From positions 1 through 14,936 of the forward strand of contig JBLNBU010000032.1 in assembly GCA_050260215.1 (NCBI GenBank): a stretch of DNA of 14,936 nt, written 5' to 3'. This document shows positions 6,606-13,914 of this stretch, in pieces; the first letter of the stretch is position 1; every line of letters starts with the position of its first letter. The notes below the pieces were generated by a model. That model ran no database searches. It was given only the letters and a program-made list of their open reading frames with translations, and was not told the DNA's origin. The position numbers and the translations under genes are program-made. Source of the DNA: JBLNBU01 sp050260215 (GTDB taxonomy: Bacteria > Pseudomonadota > Alphaproteobacteria > Rhodospirillales > Magnetospirillaceae).

Positions 6606-9158
6606 ATGGGCTCGGTCAAAACCAGTTTGCGGGTGCGCCTGACGCTGGCGGTGGTGGGGCTTCTGCTGGCGGGGCTGTGGGCTCTGGCGCTGCTGATCGC
6701 CGGCCAGCAGGAGCACCGCCTGCGCGCCCTGGTCGGCGCCGAGCAGCAGGCCATGGTCGGCTATGTGGCCACCGATATCGACTATGAACTGCGCCTGCGC
6801 CTGGACAGCCTGACCGATATCGCCGCCCATCTTGCCGCCATCGCGGTGGACGATGGCGACGGCGTCCAGGCCTATCTGCGCGAACGGCGCGCCATCTACA
6901 AGCTGTGCGACCTGGGCCTGATGGTGGTGCGCCGCGACGGCTCCCGGCCTGCCTGGGACTGGCCGCCGATGCCGGGCCGCCTGGACCATCCCCTCGACGA
7001 CGACCTACTGCGCCGGGCCCAGACCGGACCGGCGGTGTCCGACCCGGCCATGGACGGGGTGGTCGGCAAGCCGGTGCTGCACTTCGCCGTTCCCATTCCC
7101 GGCCGCGACGGCGTCGCCGGCATCCTGGTGGGAGCGGCCACCATCGGCGGGCGCGGGGTGCTGGACCACTTCGGCCACGCCCGCGCCGGGCCGCTGGGCG
7201 ACGTGGTGGTGGTGTCGCCGCGCTCGGGCACGTTCGTGACCGGGACCGATCCGTCGACGTCGCTGCGACGGGTTCCCGACGAGGAGGAAGACCCGGTGCT
7301 TCACGCCGCCCTGGCCTGGGGCGCCGGTTCCGGCACGGCAACCGACCGGGTGGGGGCCCAGTGGCTGGTGGGGGCGCATGTGGTGGCGTCGACCGGCTGG
7401 CCCGTGGTCGCCCGGCTTCCCGCCGCCGAGGCCTTCGCCCCGGTGCGCGAGATGTACTGGATGGCGTTCGGCGGTGCCGCGGTGCTGTCGCTGCTGGTCG
7501 GGCTGCTGACCGCCTGGTACCTGCGCGCGGCCCTTCGGCCCATGCGCGACGCCGCCCAGGCCATGGACGCCATCTCGCGCGGCGAGGCTGCCCTGCACAC
7601 CCTGCCGCCGGCGGGCGAGGACGAGATCGGGCTGCTGGTGGCCTCGTTCAACCGGCTCGAGGCCAAGCTGGCGGGCGAGGCGGCGGCGCTGCAGGCCAGC
7701 GAGGCCAAGCTGCGCGGCCTCTACGAGCTGTCGCCGCTGGGCATCGCGCTGACCGACATGCAGGGGCACTACATCGAGTTCAACGAGGCCTTCCGCCGCA
7801 TCACCGGCTATCCCGAGGACGAGCTGCGGGCACTGGACTACTGGGTGCTGACCCCGCGCCGCTACGAGGCCGACGAGAAGCGGCAGCTGAAGTCCCTCGA
7901 GGTTTCCGGGCGCTACGGCCCCTACGAGAAGGAATACCTGCGCAAGGATGGCAGCCTGGTGCCGCTGCGCCTGAACGGCGTTCTGGTCAGCGACAGCGAC
8001 GGCTCGCTGCACATCTGGTCCATCGTCGAGGACATCGCCGAGCGCCGCGCCGCCGAACGCCACCTGAAAGCCAGCGAGGAGCGCTATCGCGGGCTGATCG
8101 AATCGCAGACCGACTGCATCGTGCGCATCGACCAGGACGGCCGCATCGCCTTTGCCAACGACGCCTTCGGCGCCCTGTTGGGGTTGCGCCCCGGGCAGGT
8201 GATCGGCTGCCAGTGGCATGAGTTCATCGTGCCCGAGGACCACGCCGTCACCGGCGCCGCCATCGGGGCCTTGCTGACGGGCGCCAGCGAGCGTGCCTCG
8301 GTGGAAAGCCGGGCGGTGGGCAGCGCGGGCCCGCGCTGGATGGCGTGGGAAGGGGCTGCGGTGCGCGACACCGACGGCCGGGTCTTCGAATTGCAGGCGG
8401 TCGGCCGCGACGTCACCGAGCGCCACGAACAAGCCGAGCGGACCGAGGCGCTGCTGCACGAACTGGAACTGTCCAACCGGGAACTCGAGCAGTTCGCCTA
8501 TGTGGCCAGCCACGACCTACGCGAACCGCTGCGCATGGTCAGCGCCTATGTCAGCCTGCTCGAACGCCGCTACGGCCCGGCACTGGACGACGAGGCGCGC
8601 GAATTCATCGCCTTTGCCAAGGACGGCGCCGCCCGCATGGACCGCATGGTGCTGGACCTGCTGGACTTCTCGCGGGTGGGCCGGCGCTCGGACCCCATGG
8701 GAGACGTCGAATTCGCCGACATCCTGTCCGAGGTCATGGCCAACCTGGCGATCCTGGTCGAGGACACCGGCGCCGCCATCCGCCTGCCCGACGACCCGCC
8801 GGTGGTGTTCGGCTCGCGCGGGGAACTGGTGCGCCTGCTGCAGAACCTGATCGGCAACGCCATCAAGTACCGCGCCGCCGACCGGCCGCCGGAAATCACG
8901 GTGACCATCGCCGTCCGTGACGCCGACTGGCAGCTGTCGGTGGCCGACAACGGCATCGGCATCCCACCCGAGCATCGCGAGCGCGTGTTCGGCATCTTCC
9001 AGCGCCTGCACACCCGCGAGCAGTACGAAGGCACCGGCATCGGCCTGGCGGTGTGTCGCAAGGTGGTCGAGCACCATGGCGGGCGCATCTGGATCGAAGA
9101 CGGCGAGGACGCCCGCGGCTGCATCGTCCGCTTCACCCTGGCCCGGCCGGTCCATTAG
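6606..9158 (+). CDS. Membrane sensor histidine kinase: extracytoplasmic sensor, HAMP, PAS-PAS, Cph1-like kinase core
   Basis: 850 residues. Membrane segment one spans about 13-32 and segment two about 285-306. The periplasmic region between (35-283) looks like a Cache-type ligand-binding domain. A HAMP linker follows (307-360, with AGEDEIGLLVASFN), then PAS 1 (about 370-480, ending VEDIAERR) and PAS 2 (about 490-605, ending GRDVTERH). The HisKA helix has phosphoacceptor His636 in YVASHDLREPLR, the pattern of cyanobacterial-phytochrome-like kinases. The ATPase domain keeps the N box (NLIGNAIKYR, Asn747/Asn751), G1 (DNGIGIP, Asp781) and G2 (GTGIGLAV, 809-816), so the enzyme should be active. 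There is no receiver domain, so it needs a separate regulator. ATG 6606 is chosen with GGGGGA 4 bases upstream; the longer in-frame start at 6534 adds 24 residues before the membrane anchor. It ends 8 bases from the convergent hydrolase gene. Confidence 0.9.
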   Translation: MGSVKTSLRVRLTLAVVGLLLAGLWALALLIAGQQEHRLRALVGAEQQAMVGYVATDIDYELRLRLDSLTDIAAHLAAIAVDDGDGVQAYLRERRAIYKLCDLGLMVVRRDGSRPAWDWPPMPGRLDHPLDDDLLRRAQTGPAVSDPAMDGVVGKPVLHFAVPIPGRDGVAGILVGAATIGGRGVLDHFGHARAGPLGDVVVVSPRSGTFVTGTDPSTSLRRVPDEEEDPVLHAALAWGAGSGTATDRVGAQWLVGAHVVASTGWPVVARLPAAEAFAPVREMYWMAFGGAAVLSLLVGLLTAWYLRAALRPMRDAAQAMDAISRGEAALHTLPPAGEDEIGLLVASFNRLEAKLAGEAAALQASEAKLRGLYELSPLGIALTDMQGHYIEFNEAFRRITGYPEDELRALDYWVLTPRRYEADEKRQLKSLEVSGRYGPYEKEYLRKDGSLVPLRLNGVLVSDSDGSLHIWSIVEDIAERRAAERHLKASEERYRGLIESQTDCIVRIDQDGRIAFANDAFGALLGLRPGQVIGCQWHEFIVPEDHAVTGAAIGALLTGASERASVESRAVGSAGPRWMAWEGAAVRDTDGRVFELQAVGRDVTERHEQAERTEALLHELELSNRELEQFAYVASHDLREPLRMVSAYVSLLERRYGPALDDEAREFIAFAKDGAARMDRMVLDLLDFSRVGRRSDPMGDVEFADILSEVMANLAILVEDTGAAIRLPDDPPVVFGSRGELVRLLQNLIGNAIKYRAADRPPEITVTIAVRDADWQLSVADNGIGIPPEHRERVFGIFQRLHTREQYEGTGIGLAVCRKVVEHHGGRIWIEDGEDARGCIVRFTLARPVH

Positions 9159-9166
9159 GGGGCTTC

Positions 9167-9997
9167 CTACGCCAGCTCGACCCGCTGGCGGCCCAGCCCC
9201 TCGACGCCGGCTTCCATGACCTCGCCCGGTTTCAGGAACCGCTTGCGGCCCAGTCCGACGCCGGCGGGGGTGCCGGTGCAGATGACGTCGCCGGGTTCCA
9301 GCGCCATCAGGCGGGACAGGTAGGACACCAGGAAGGCGACGCCGAATACCATGTTGGCGGTGGTGCCGTCCTGCATGCGGCTGCCGTCGACCGCCAGCCA
9401 CAGGGGCAGGGCCTGGGGGTCGGGGATTTCGTCGCGGGTCACCAGCCACGGACCAAGGGGGGCGAAGCCGGGATAGGACTTGCCCTTGACCCACTGGCCG
9501 GTTCCCTCGATCTGCCAGTCCCGCGCCGAGACGTCGTTGACCACCGCATAGCCGGCGACGTGGGCCAGCGCGTCGGCCTCGGCCACCTGGAAGCAGGGCT
9601 GGCCGATCACCACCGCCAGCTCGACCTCCCAGTCGACCTTGGCCGAGTGCCGCGGCAGGGTCAGCGGGTCGGTGGCCCCGGCCAGGGCGGAGGCGTGCTT
9701 GGAGAACACCACCGGCTCGGCCGGCAGGGCCATGCCGGTCTCGGCCGCGTGGTCGCGGTAGTTGAGCCCGATGCCGATCACCGTGCGGATGCCGGTCACC
9801 GGCACCCCCAGGCGCGGGCTGCCGGGGACCGGCGGCAGATCGGCGGGATCGACCGCGGACAGCCGCGCCAGCCGTTCGGGGGCCAGCATGTCGGGGGTGA
9901 TGTCGATGCAGTGGCCCGACAGGTCGCGGATGTGGCCGTCGGGGCCGACCAGCCCCGGCCGCTCCGCCCCGCGTTCGCCCCAGCGCACCAGCTTCAT
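9167..9997 (-). CDS. Fumarylacetoacetate hydrolase (FAH) family protein
   Basis: 276 residues. A short N-terminal domain (1-68) is followed by the FAH fold: GIGLNYRDH (75-83), the metal-ligand strand WEVELAVVIG (Glu124, Glu126), VNDVSARDWQ with Asp155, GKSYPGFAPLGPW (172-184), and GTPAGVGLG (242-250). The family hydrolyses or isomerises 2-oxo acid compounds such as acylpyruvates and 2-hydroxyhepta-2,4-dienedioate using a divalent metal. The precise substrate cannot be assigned: no other aromatic-catabolism gene is nearby. The start at ATG 9997 overlaps the upstream stop as ATGA and has a strong AAGGAG 8 bases upstream, so it should be translated in coupling with the GGDEF/EAL gene. The much longer frame from 11470 is antisense-like extension inside that gene. 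Cytoplasmic. Confidence 0.9.
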   Translation of the reverse strand: MKLVRWGERGAERPGLVGPDGHIRDLSGHCIDITPDMLAPERLARLSAVDPADLPPVPGSPRLGVPVTGIRTVIGIGLNYRDHAAETGMALPAEPVVFSKHASALAGATDPLTLPRHSAKVDWEVELAVVIGQPCFQVAEADALAHVAGYAVVNDVSARDWQIEGTGQWVKGKSYPGFAPLGPWLVTRDEIPDPQALPLWLAVDGSRMQDGTTANMVFGVAFLVSYLSRLMALEPGDVICTGTPAGVGLGRKRFLKPGEVMEAGVEGLGRQRVELA

Positions 9998-12483
9998 CCC
10001 GCCTTCTCCTTGGTCAGCACGGCAGGGCGTTCGCCGCGCGCCAGGAAGGCGGTCATCTCGGCCGCCGGCATGGGCCGGGCGAACAGGTAGCCCTGCAGGT
10101 AGTCGCAGTTGTAACGCGCCAGGAAGGCCGCTTGTTGCTCGGTCTCGACGCCGGGGGCGACCACCGCCATGTGCAGGCCGCGGGCGACGGCGAAGATGGC
10201 GGTGACGATCTCGGCGTCGTCGGTCTCGGTGCCCAGGTTGCGCACGAAGGACTGGTCGATCTTCAGCACGTTGGCGGGCAGCCGGCGCAGGAAGGCGAAG
10301 GACGAATAGCCGGCGCCGAAATCGTCGATGGCCAGCCGCGCCCCCAGCGACTTGACGCGGGCGAAGATGCCGCCGGGCTCCTGGCCCTTGTCGACGACGG
10401 TGCTCTCGGGCACCTCCAGCTCCAGGGCCTGCGGCGGCAGGCCGGCGTTTTCGAGCGCCTCGGCCACCGTCTCGATCAAGTCGGGGGCGCGCAGCTGGCG
10501 GCCCGACAGGTTGACGCACAGGCGCACCCGGTGGCCGGCGTCGTGCCAGGCCCTGACCTGCCGGCAGGCGGCGTCCAGCACCCAGCGCCCGATGGGCAGG
10601 ATCAGGCCGGTCTCCTCGGCCAGCGGCAGGAACTGCTTGGGCATCACCAGGCCGATGTCGGGGTGGCGCCAGCGCAGCAGGGCCTCGACGGCGGCAACCT
10701 GGCCGGTGCGGGCGTCGAAGATCGGCTGGTAGAACAGCTCGAACAGTGCGTTCTCGACCGCGTGGCGCAGCGAGGTTTCGAGCGCCAGGCGCTCGAAGGC
10801 CTGGGCGTTGACCGTCTCGGAATGGAAGTGGCAGGCGTTGCGGCCCTCGCGCTTGGCCCGGTACATGGCGGCGTCCGCCATGGTGACCAGGCTTTGCGAA
10901 TCCACCGCGTCGGCCGGATACAGCGCCACGCCGATGGACGAGCTGATATGGGCGGTGTGGCCGCACAGGTCGAACGGCTCGGCCAGAAGGTGCAGCACCT
11001 TGTGGGCCACCACGGCGGCGTCGCGCGGGTCGGTGATGTCTTCCAAGATGATGGTGAACTCGTCGCCGGCCAGGCGGGCGACGGTATCGCCCTGGCGGGT
11101 GACGCCCGACATGCGGTCGGCCGCCTGCTGCAGCAGGATGTCGCCGGCCAGGTGGCCCAGGGTGTCGTTGACCTGCTTGAAGAAGTCCAGGTCGACGAAC
11201 AGCAGCGCCACCATGGCGTTGTTGCGGTGCGCGCGCGTCAGCGCGCGCGACAGGCGCTCCTGGAACAGGGTGCGGTTGGGCAGGCGGGTCAGCGGATCGT
11301 GGTTGGCCTGGTAGGACAGCCGCTCCTCGACCTGCTTGCGCGAGGTGATGTCCGAGAACACCGCCACGTAGTTGGTGATCTCGCCCTTGTCGTTGCGCAC
11401 CGCGGCGATGTTCAGCCACTCGGCGAACATTTCGCCGGTCTTGCGGCGGTTCCAGATCTCGCCCTGCCACTTGCCGGTCTCGGCCAGCGACTGGTGCAGG
11501 CGCTCATAGAAGTCGGGGCCGTGGCGGCCCGACGACAGCACCTTGGGCGTCTCGCCCATGACGTCGTCGGGCAAGAAGCCGGTCAGTTCGGTGAAGGCGG
11601 GGTTGACGTGGATGATGCGGTGGCGGGCGTCGGTGACGAACAGGCCTTCGCCGGTGTTCTCGAACACCGTGGCCGCCAGGCGCATGTTGTCTTCCAGGCG
11701 CTTGCGCTCGGTGATGTCCTCGATGGCGGCGACGGTGAAGCGCAGCGCCTGCCCGTCGGCGTCGCGGCCGGCCGAAACGGTCAGCCGGCCCCACACCACC
11801 CGGCCGTCCTTGGCGACGAAGCGCTTTTCCATGTTGTAGCTGTCGCGCCGGCCGTCGATCATCTCGGCGCGCACGGCGGCGTCGGCGGCGGTGTCGTCGG
11901 CATGGGTCAGGATGGTGCAGTCCCGGCCCTTCAGCTCGTCCTCGCCATAGCCGACCATGGCGCAGAACGCCGGGTTGGCCTCCATGATGTGGCCGTCGGC
12001 ATCGGCCAGCACCACTCCGATGCCCGCGCTGGCGAAGACGGCGCGGAAACGCGCCTCGCTGCGTCTCAGCGCCACGTCGGCGCCCGAGCGTTCGATGGCG
12101 TAGCGCACCGCTCGGCGCACCAGGTCGCCGCTGCCCTGGCCCTTGACCAGGTAGTCCTGGGCGCCTTCGCGCAGGGCGGCGATGGCGATGGCCTCGTCGG
12201 CGGTGCCGGTCAGCACCACCACCGGCAGGGTGGGATGGCTGGCACGCAGGCGCGACAGGGTGGACAGGCCGTAGGAATCGGGCAGCGACAGGTCGAGCAG
12301 GGCGACGTCGGCCGGCGACGAGGTCAGGGCCTCGAGCGCGTCGGCCAGGCAGGTGGCCTTGACCACCTTGAACGGATTGGCCGGGTCCTCGCGCAGGTAC
12401 AGTTCCACCAGCCGGGCGTCGCCGGGATTGTCCTCGACGACCAGGACGACGGGGATGCCAGGCTCGGGTCGGGGTTGGTCCAT
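9994..12483 (-). CDS. REC-PAS-PAS-GGDEF-EAL cyclic-di-GMP protein with degenerate EAL site
   Basis: 829 residues, cytoplasmic. The receiver domain (about 11-130) has the acidic pair Glu17/Asp18, phosphoacceptor Asp64, Thr92 and Lys114. PAS 1 spans about 140-260 and PAS 2 about 265-385. The GGDEF domain (390-555) keeps FVDLDFFKQVNDTLGH, has AGDEF (472-476) as the signature, and an RxxD inhibitory site RQGD (463-466) five residues before it; AGDEF is a variant found in active cyclases. The EAL domain (565-820) has EAL (600-602), Asn658, Glu690, DDFGAGYSS (Asp720/Asp721), Lys741 and Gln797, but the usual AEGVE reads APGVE (Pro777 in place of the catalytic Glu), and the usual ExTE reads EVPE. Prediction: phosphorylation-controlled c-di-GMP synthesis with feedback inhibition and weak or no phosphodiesterase activity. 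The start at 12483 has GAGG spaced 5 bases upstream, formed by the end of the preceding gene (7-base gap). Confidence 0.92.
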   Translation of the reverse strand: MDQPRPEPGIPVVLVVEDNPGDARLVELYLREDPANPFKVVKATCLADALEALTSSPADVALLDLSLPDSYGLSTLSRLRASHPTLPVVVLTGTADEAIAIAALREGAQDYLVKGQGSGDLVRRAVRYAIERSGADVALRRSEARFRAVFASAGIGVVLADADGHIMEANPAFCAMVGYGEDELKGRDCTILTHADDTAADAAVRAEMIDGRRDSYNMEKRFVAKDGRVVWGRLTVSAGRDADGQALRFTVAAIEDITERKRLEDNMRLAATVFENTGEGLFVTDARHRIIHVNPAFTELTGFLPDDVMGETPKVLSSGRHGPDFYERLHQSLAETGKWQGEIWNRRKTGEMFAEWLNIAAVRNDKGEITNYVAVFSDITSRKQVEERLSYQANHDPLTRLPNRTLFQERLSRALTRAHRNNAMVALLFVDLDFFKQVNDTLGHLAGDILLQQAADRMSGVTRQGDTVARLAGDEFTIILEDITDPRDAAVVAHKVLHLLAEPFDLCGHTAHISSSIGVALYPADAVDSQSLVTMADAAMYRAKREGRNACHFHSETVNAQAFERLALETSLRHAVENALFELFYQPIFDARTGQVAAVEALLRWRHPDIGLVMPKQFLPLAEETGLILPIGRWVLDAACRQVRAWHDAGHRVRLCVNLSGRQLRAPDLIETVAEALENAGLPPQALELEVPESTVVDKGQEPGGIFARVKSLGARLAIDDFGAGYSSFAFLRRLPANVLKIDQSFVRNLGTETDDAEIVTAIFAVARGLHMAVVAPGVETEQQAAFLARYNCDYLQGYLFARPMPAAEMTAFLARGERPAVLTKEKAG

Positions 12484-12490
12484 CGCCGCC

Positions 12491-12937
12491 TCAGCGCGGC
12501 GGCAGCGTCACGACCGAGCACCAGTACTCCTCGATCGACCGCACGACGGAAATGAAGCGGTCCAGGTCAACCGGCTTGGTGATGTAGCAGTTGGCGTGGA
12601 GATCGTAAGTGCGCAGGATGTCCTGTTCGGCCTGCGAGGTGGTCAGCACCACCACCGGGATGCGGCGCAGCTCGGGATCGGCCTTCATCTCGGCCAGCAC
12701 CTGGCGCCCGTCCTTGCGGGGCAGGTTGAGGTCGAGGAGCACCAGATGCGGGCGCGAGGCCTCGGCATAGCTGCCTTCACGGCGCAGATAGGTCATGGCC
12801 TCGACGCCGTCGACGACGACCTTCAGGCGCGAAGACATCCGCCCTTCCTTCAGCGCCTCTTGCGCCAGGCGTGCATCGCCCGGGTTGTCCTCGACCAGGA
12901 GGATGTCGAAATTCTCGACGTTACTGCGAAGGCTCAC
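12491..12937 (-). CDS. Rcp1-type single-domain response regulator
   Basis: 148 residues forming one receiver domain with no output domain. The acidic pair is Glu16/Asp17, the phosphoacceptor is Asp69 in LVLLDLNLPRKDG, the switch residues are Thr99/Thr100 in VVLTTSQ, and the conserved lysine is Lys121 in CYITKPVD. The NPGDARLAQEAL start, DLNLP-KDGR loop and the C-terminal IEEYWCSVVTLP segment are typical of regulators paired with phytochrome-like kinases (Rcp1 family). Such proteins pass phosphate to a partner or bind a target protein. Translation appears to begin at GTG 12937, with GGGAG spaced about 6-7 bases upstream. It is the first gene of a three-gene operon, 7 bases ahead of the GGDEF/EAL gene. 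The convergent Cph1-like kinase is the best candidate partner by family, though adjacency is not proof. Confidence 0.9.
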   Translation of the reverse strand: MSLRSNVENFDILLVEDNPGDARLAQEALKEGRMSSRLKVVVDGVEAMTYLRREGSYAEASRPHLVLLDLNLPRKDGRQVLAEMKADPELRRIPVVVLTTSQAEQDILRTYDLHANCYITKPVDLDRFISVVRSIEEYWCSVVTLPPR

Positions 12938-12970
12938 CTGCCTCTCCCGTCCCGCATCCGCGTGACTGGA

Positions 12971-12999
12971 ACTATACGGATGTCATGGGGCGTTGAAAA
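12971..12999 (-). promoter_or_regulatory. Sigma-70-like promoter of the response regulator operon
   Basis: On the - strand, TTTTCA (12999-12994) and TATAGT (12976-12971) are separated by exactly 17 bases. The -10 matches the consensus at 5 of 6 positions and the -35 at 4 of 6. Transcription would begin near 12964, leaving a leader of about 26 bases before the GTG start. This is the best promoter match I found in the window. Confidence 0.55.
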
Positions 13000-13048
13000 C
13001 CGACTTCGTCGCCGTTCCTATTCATTGGTCGCGGCTTTGTCGGTCGAA

Positions 13049-13096
13049 GCGGGGCGGAACGAAGGGATCGCGCATCTGTCCTCCGTTCCGCCCCGC
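13049..13096. repeat. Perfect 13-base inverted repeat between the Crp/Fnr gene and the regulator operon
   Basis: GCGGGGCGGAACG (13049-13061) is the exact reverse complement of CGTTCCGCCCCGC (13084-13096), with a 22-base loop. Neither side has a T tract, so it is not a classical Rho-independent terminator. It could be an RNA hairpin, an intergenic palindromic repeat, or a protein site. I see only one copy in this window. Confidence 0.7.
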
Positions 13097-13097
13097 G

Positions 13098-13125
13098 CGC
13101 CGCTCCCCCGTCGGGAGAGGCGGCG
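13098..13125 (-). terminator. Stem-loop just after the Crp/Fnr stop codon
   Basis: On the - strand the bases from 13125 down to 13098 fold into a 12-pair stem (CGCCG and CTCTCCC pairing with GGGGGAG and CGGCG, one G-U pair, one bulged C) around a 3-base loop. It begins two bases after the stop codon. No T tract follows, so termination would need Rho, or the hairpin may instead protect the 3' end of the mRNA. Confidence 0.4.
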
Positions 13126-13127
13126 GT

Positions 13128-13838
13128 TCACATCCGGTCTTCGCCGGCGTGGCAGTATTCGCGCAAAAGCGCGATGTCGGCGATGGTGACGCTGTGGCCC
13201 TTGATGGCGACGCCCTGGTGCTTGAGCTGGGCGATCACCCTGGACAGGGTTTCCGGGCGCACGCCGATGCGCGCCGCGATCAGCCCCTTGTTGTGGGGCA
13301 GGCGCAGCACCACCCGGCCGCTGGTGGCGTCGGCCAGGTGCGACAAATAGAAGGCCAGCCGCTGGCCGGCCGAGCGCAGCTTCAGGTCCTTGACCTCGTG
13401 CACCAGGGTGCGGAAGTGCATGGCCAGCGAGGTCAGCATGGCGAACGACAGGCCGGGATTGGCGCGCAGGTCGCGGCGCAGCCGCTCGGCCGGCAGCAGC
13501 ATCAGCCGGGTGGCCTTCAGGGCCACGGCGCCCATCAGGGCCGGCCGCCCGGTCATCACCGCGGCGGCGATGAAGATTTCGCCCGGCTCGAGGATCTCGA
13601 CCACGGTATGGTCGCCCGACAGCGAGCCGGTCAGCCCCACCTCGCCTTCGAGCAGCACGTGCAGGTGGTCGGCGGGGTCGCCCTGGGCGAACACCACTTC
13701 GCCACGCTCATAGCGCCGCACTTCCGCCTCGGCGATGACGGCGGCCAGTTCAGCGGGGGACAGTTCCGAGAACAGCGGCACGCCGGCTACGGCGGCACGG
13801 TCCTCGGCGCTGGGCCCCAAAGGCATGGCGGCCGTCAT
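13128..13838 (-). CDS. Crp/Fnr family transcriptional regulator without Fe-S cysteines
   Basis: 236 residues. A cyclic-nucleotide-binding-type beta-roll covers about 20-120 (GEVVFAQGDPADHLHVLLEG, ILEPGEIF), a dimerisation helix about 125-160, and a winged helix-turn-helix about 165-230. The recognition helix reads RPETLSRVI with Glu196, Ser199 and Arg200, the E-x-x-S-R signature of FNR/DNR-type proteins that read TTGA half-sites, not the CRP type. The N-terminus has no cysteines, so an FNR-like 4Fe-4S oxygen sensor is excluded; a DNR/NNR-like haem sensor or a ligand-independent regulator is possible. ATG 13838 is preceded by a GAGGGGGG tract; the ATG four codons later is an alternative start. 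A TTGAC-type box lies 63-76 bases upstream of the start, which suggests autoregulation. Confidence 0.88.
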   Translation of the reverse strand: MTAAMPLGPSAEDRAAVAGVPLFSELSPAELAAVIAEAEVRRYERGEVVFAQGDPADHLHVLLEGEVGLTGSLSGDHTVVEILEPGEIFIAAAVMTGRPALMGAVALKATRLMLLPAERLRRDLRANPGLSFAMLTSLAMHFRTLVHEVKDLKLRSAGQRLAFYLSHLADATSGRVVLRLPHNKGLIAARIGVRPETLSRVIAQLKHQGVAIKGHSVTIADIALLREYCHAGEDRM

Positions 13839-13900
13839 TTTCCCCCCTCGAGACAGGACGATCCACCGGCCCAGGGTGGGGGGAGGGGCCCGCCTATCCT

Positions 13901-13914
13901 ATGACATCGGTCAA
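13901..13914. promoter_or_regulatory. FNR/DNR-like box (ATGAC-N4-GTCAA)
   Basis: Read on the - strand it is TTGAC-CGAT-GTCAT. Nine of ten half-site bases fit the symmetric TTGAC-N4-GTCAA form, a variant of the FNR/DNR consensus TTGAT-N4-ATCAA. It overlaps the stop codon of the glycosyltransferase-like gene and is centred about 69 bases upstream of the Crp/Fnr start codon. I see no clear -10 at the distance expected for class II activation, so repression or a weak promoter is equally possible. Confidence 0.45.

Noticed and set aside
9167..11470. 767-codon - strand frame containing the FAH protein as its C-terminal part
   Set aside because: The N-terminal 490 codons are out-of-frame reading of the GGDEF/EAL gene. 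The FAH protein has its own ATG at 9997 with a strong ribosome site, so a fusion is not supported.
10132..12555. 807-codon + strand frame opposite the GGDEF/EAL gene
   Set aside because: Antisense shadow; the - strand carries five intact domain signatures over the same span.
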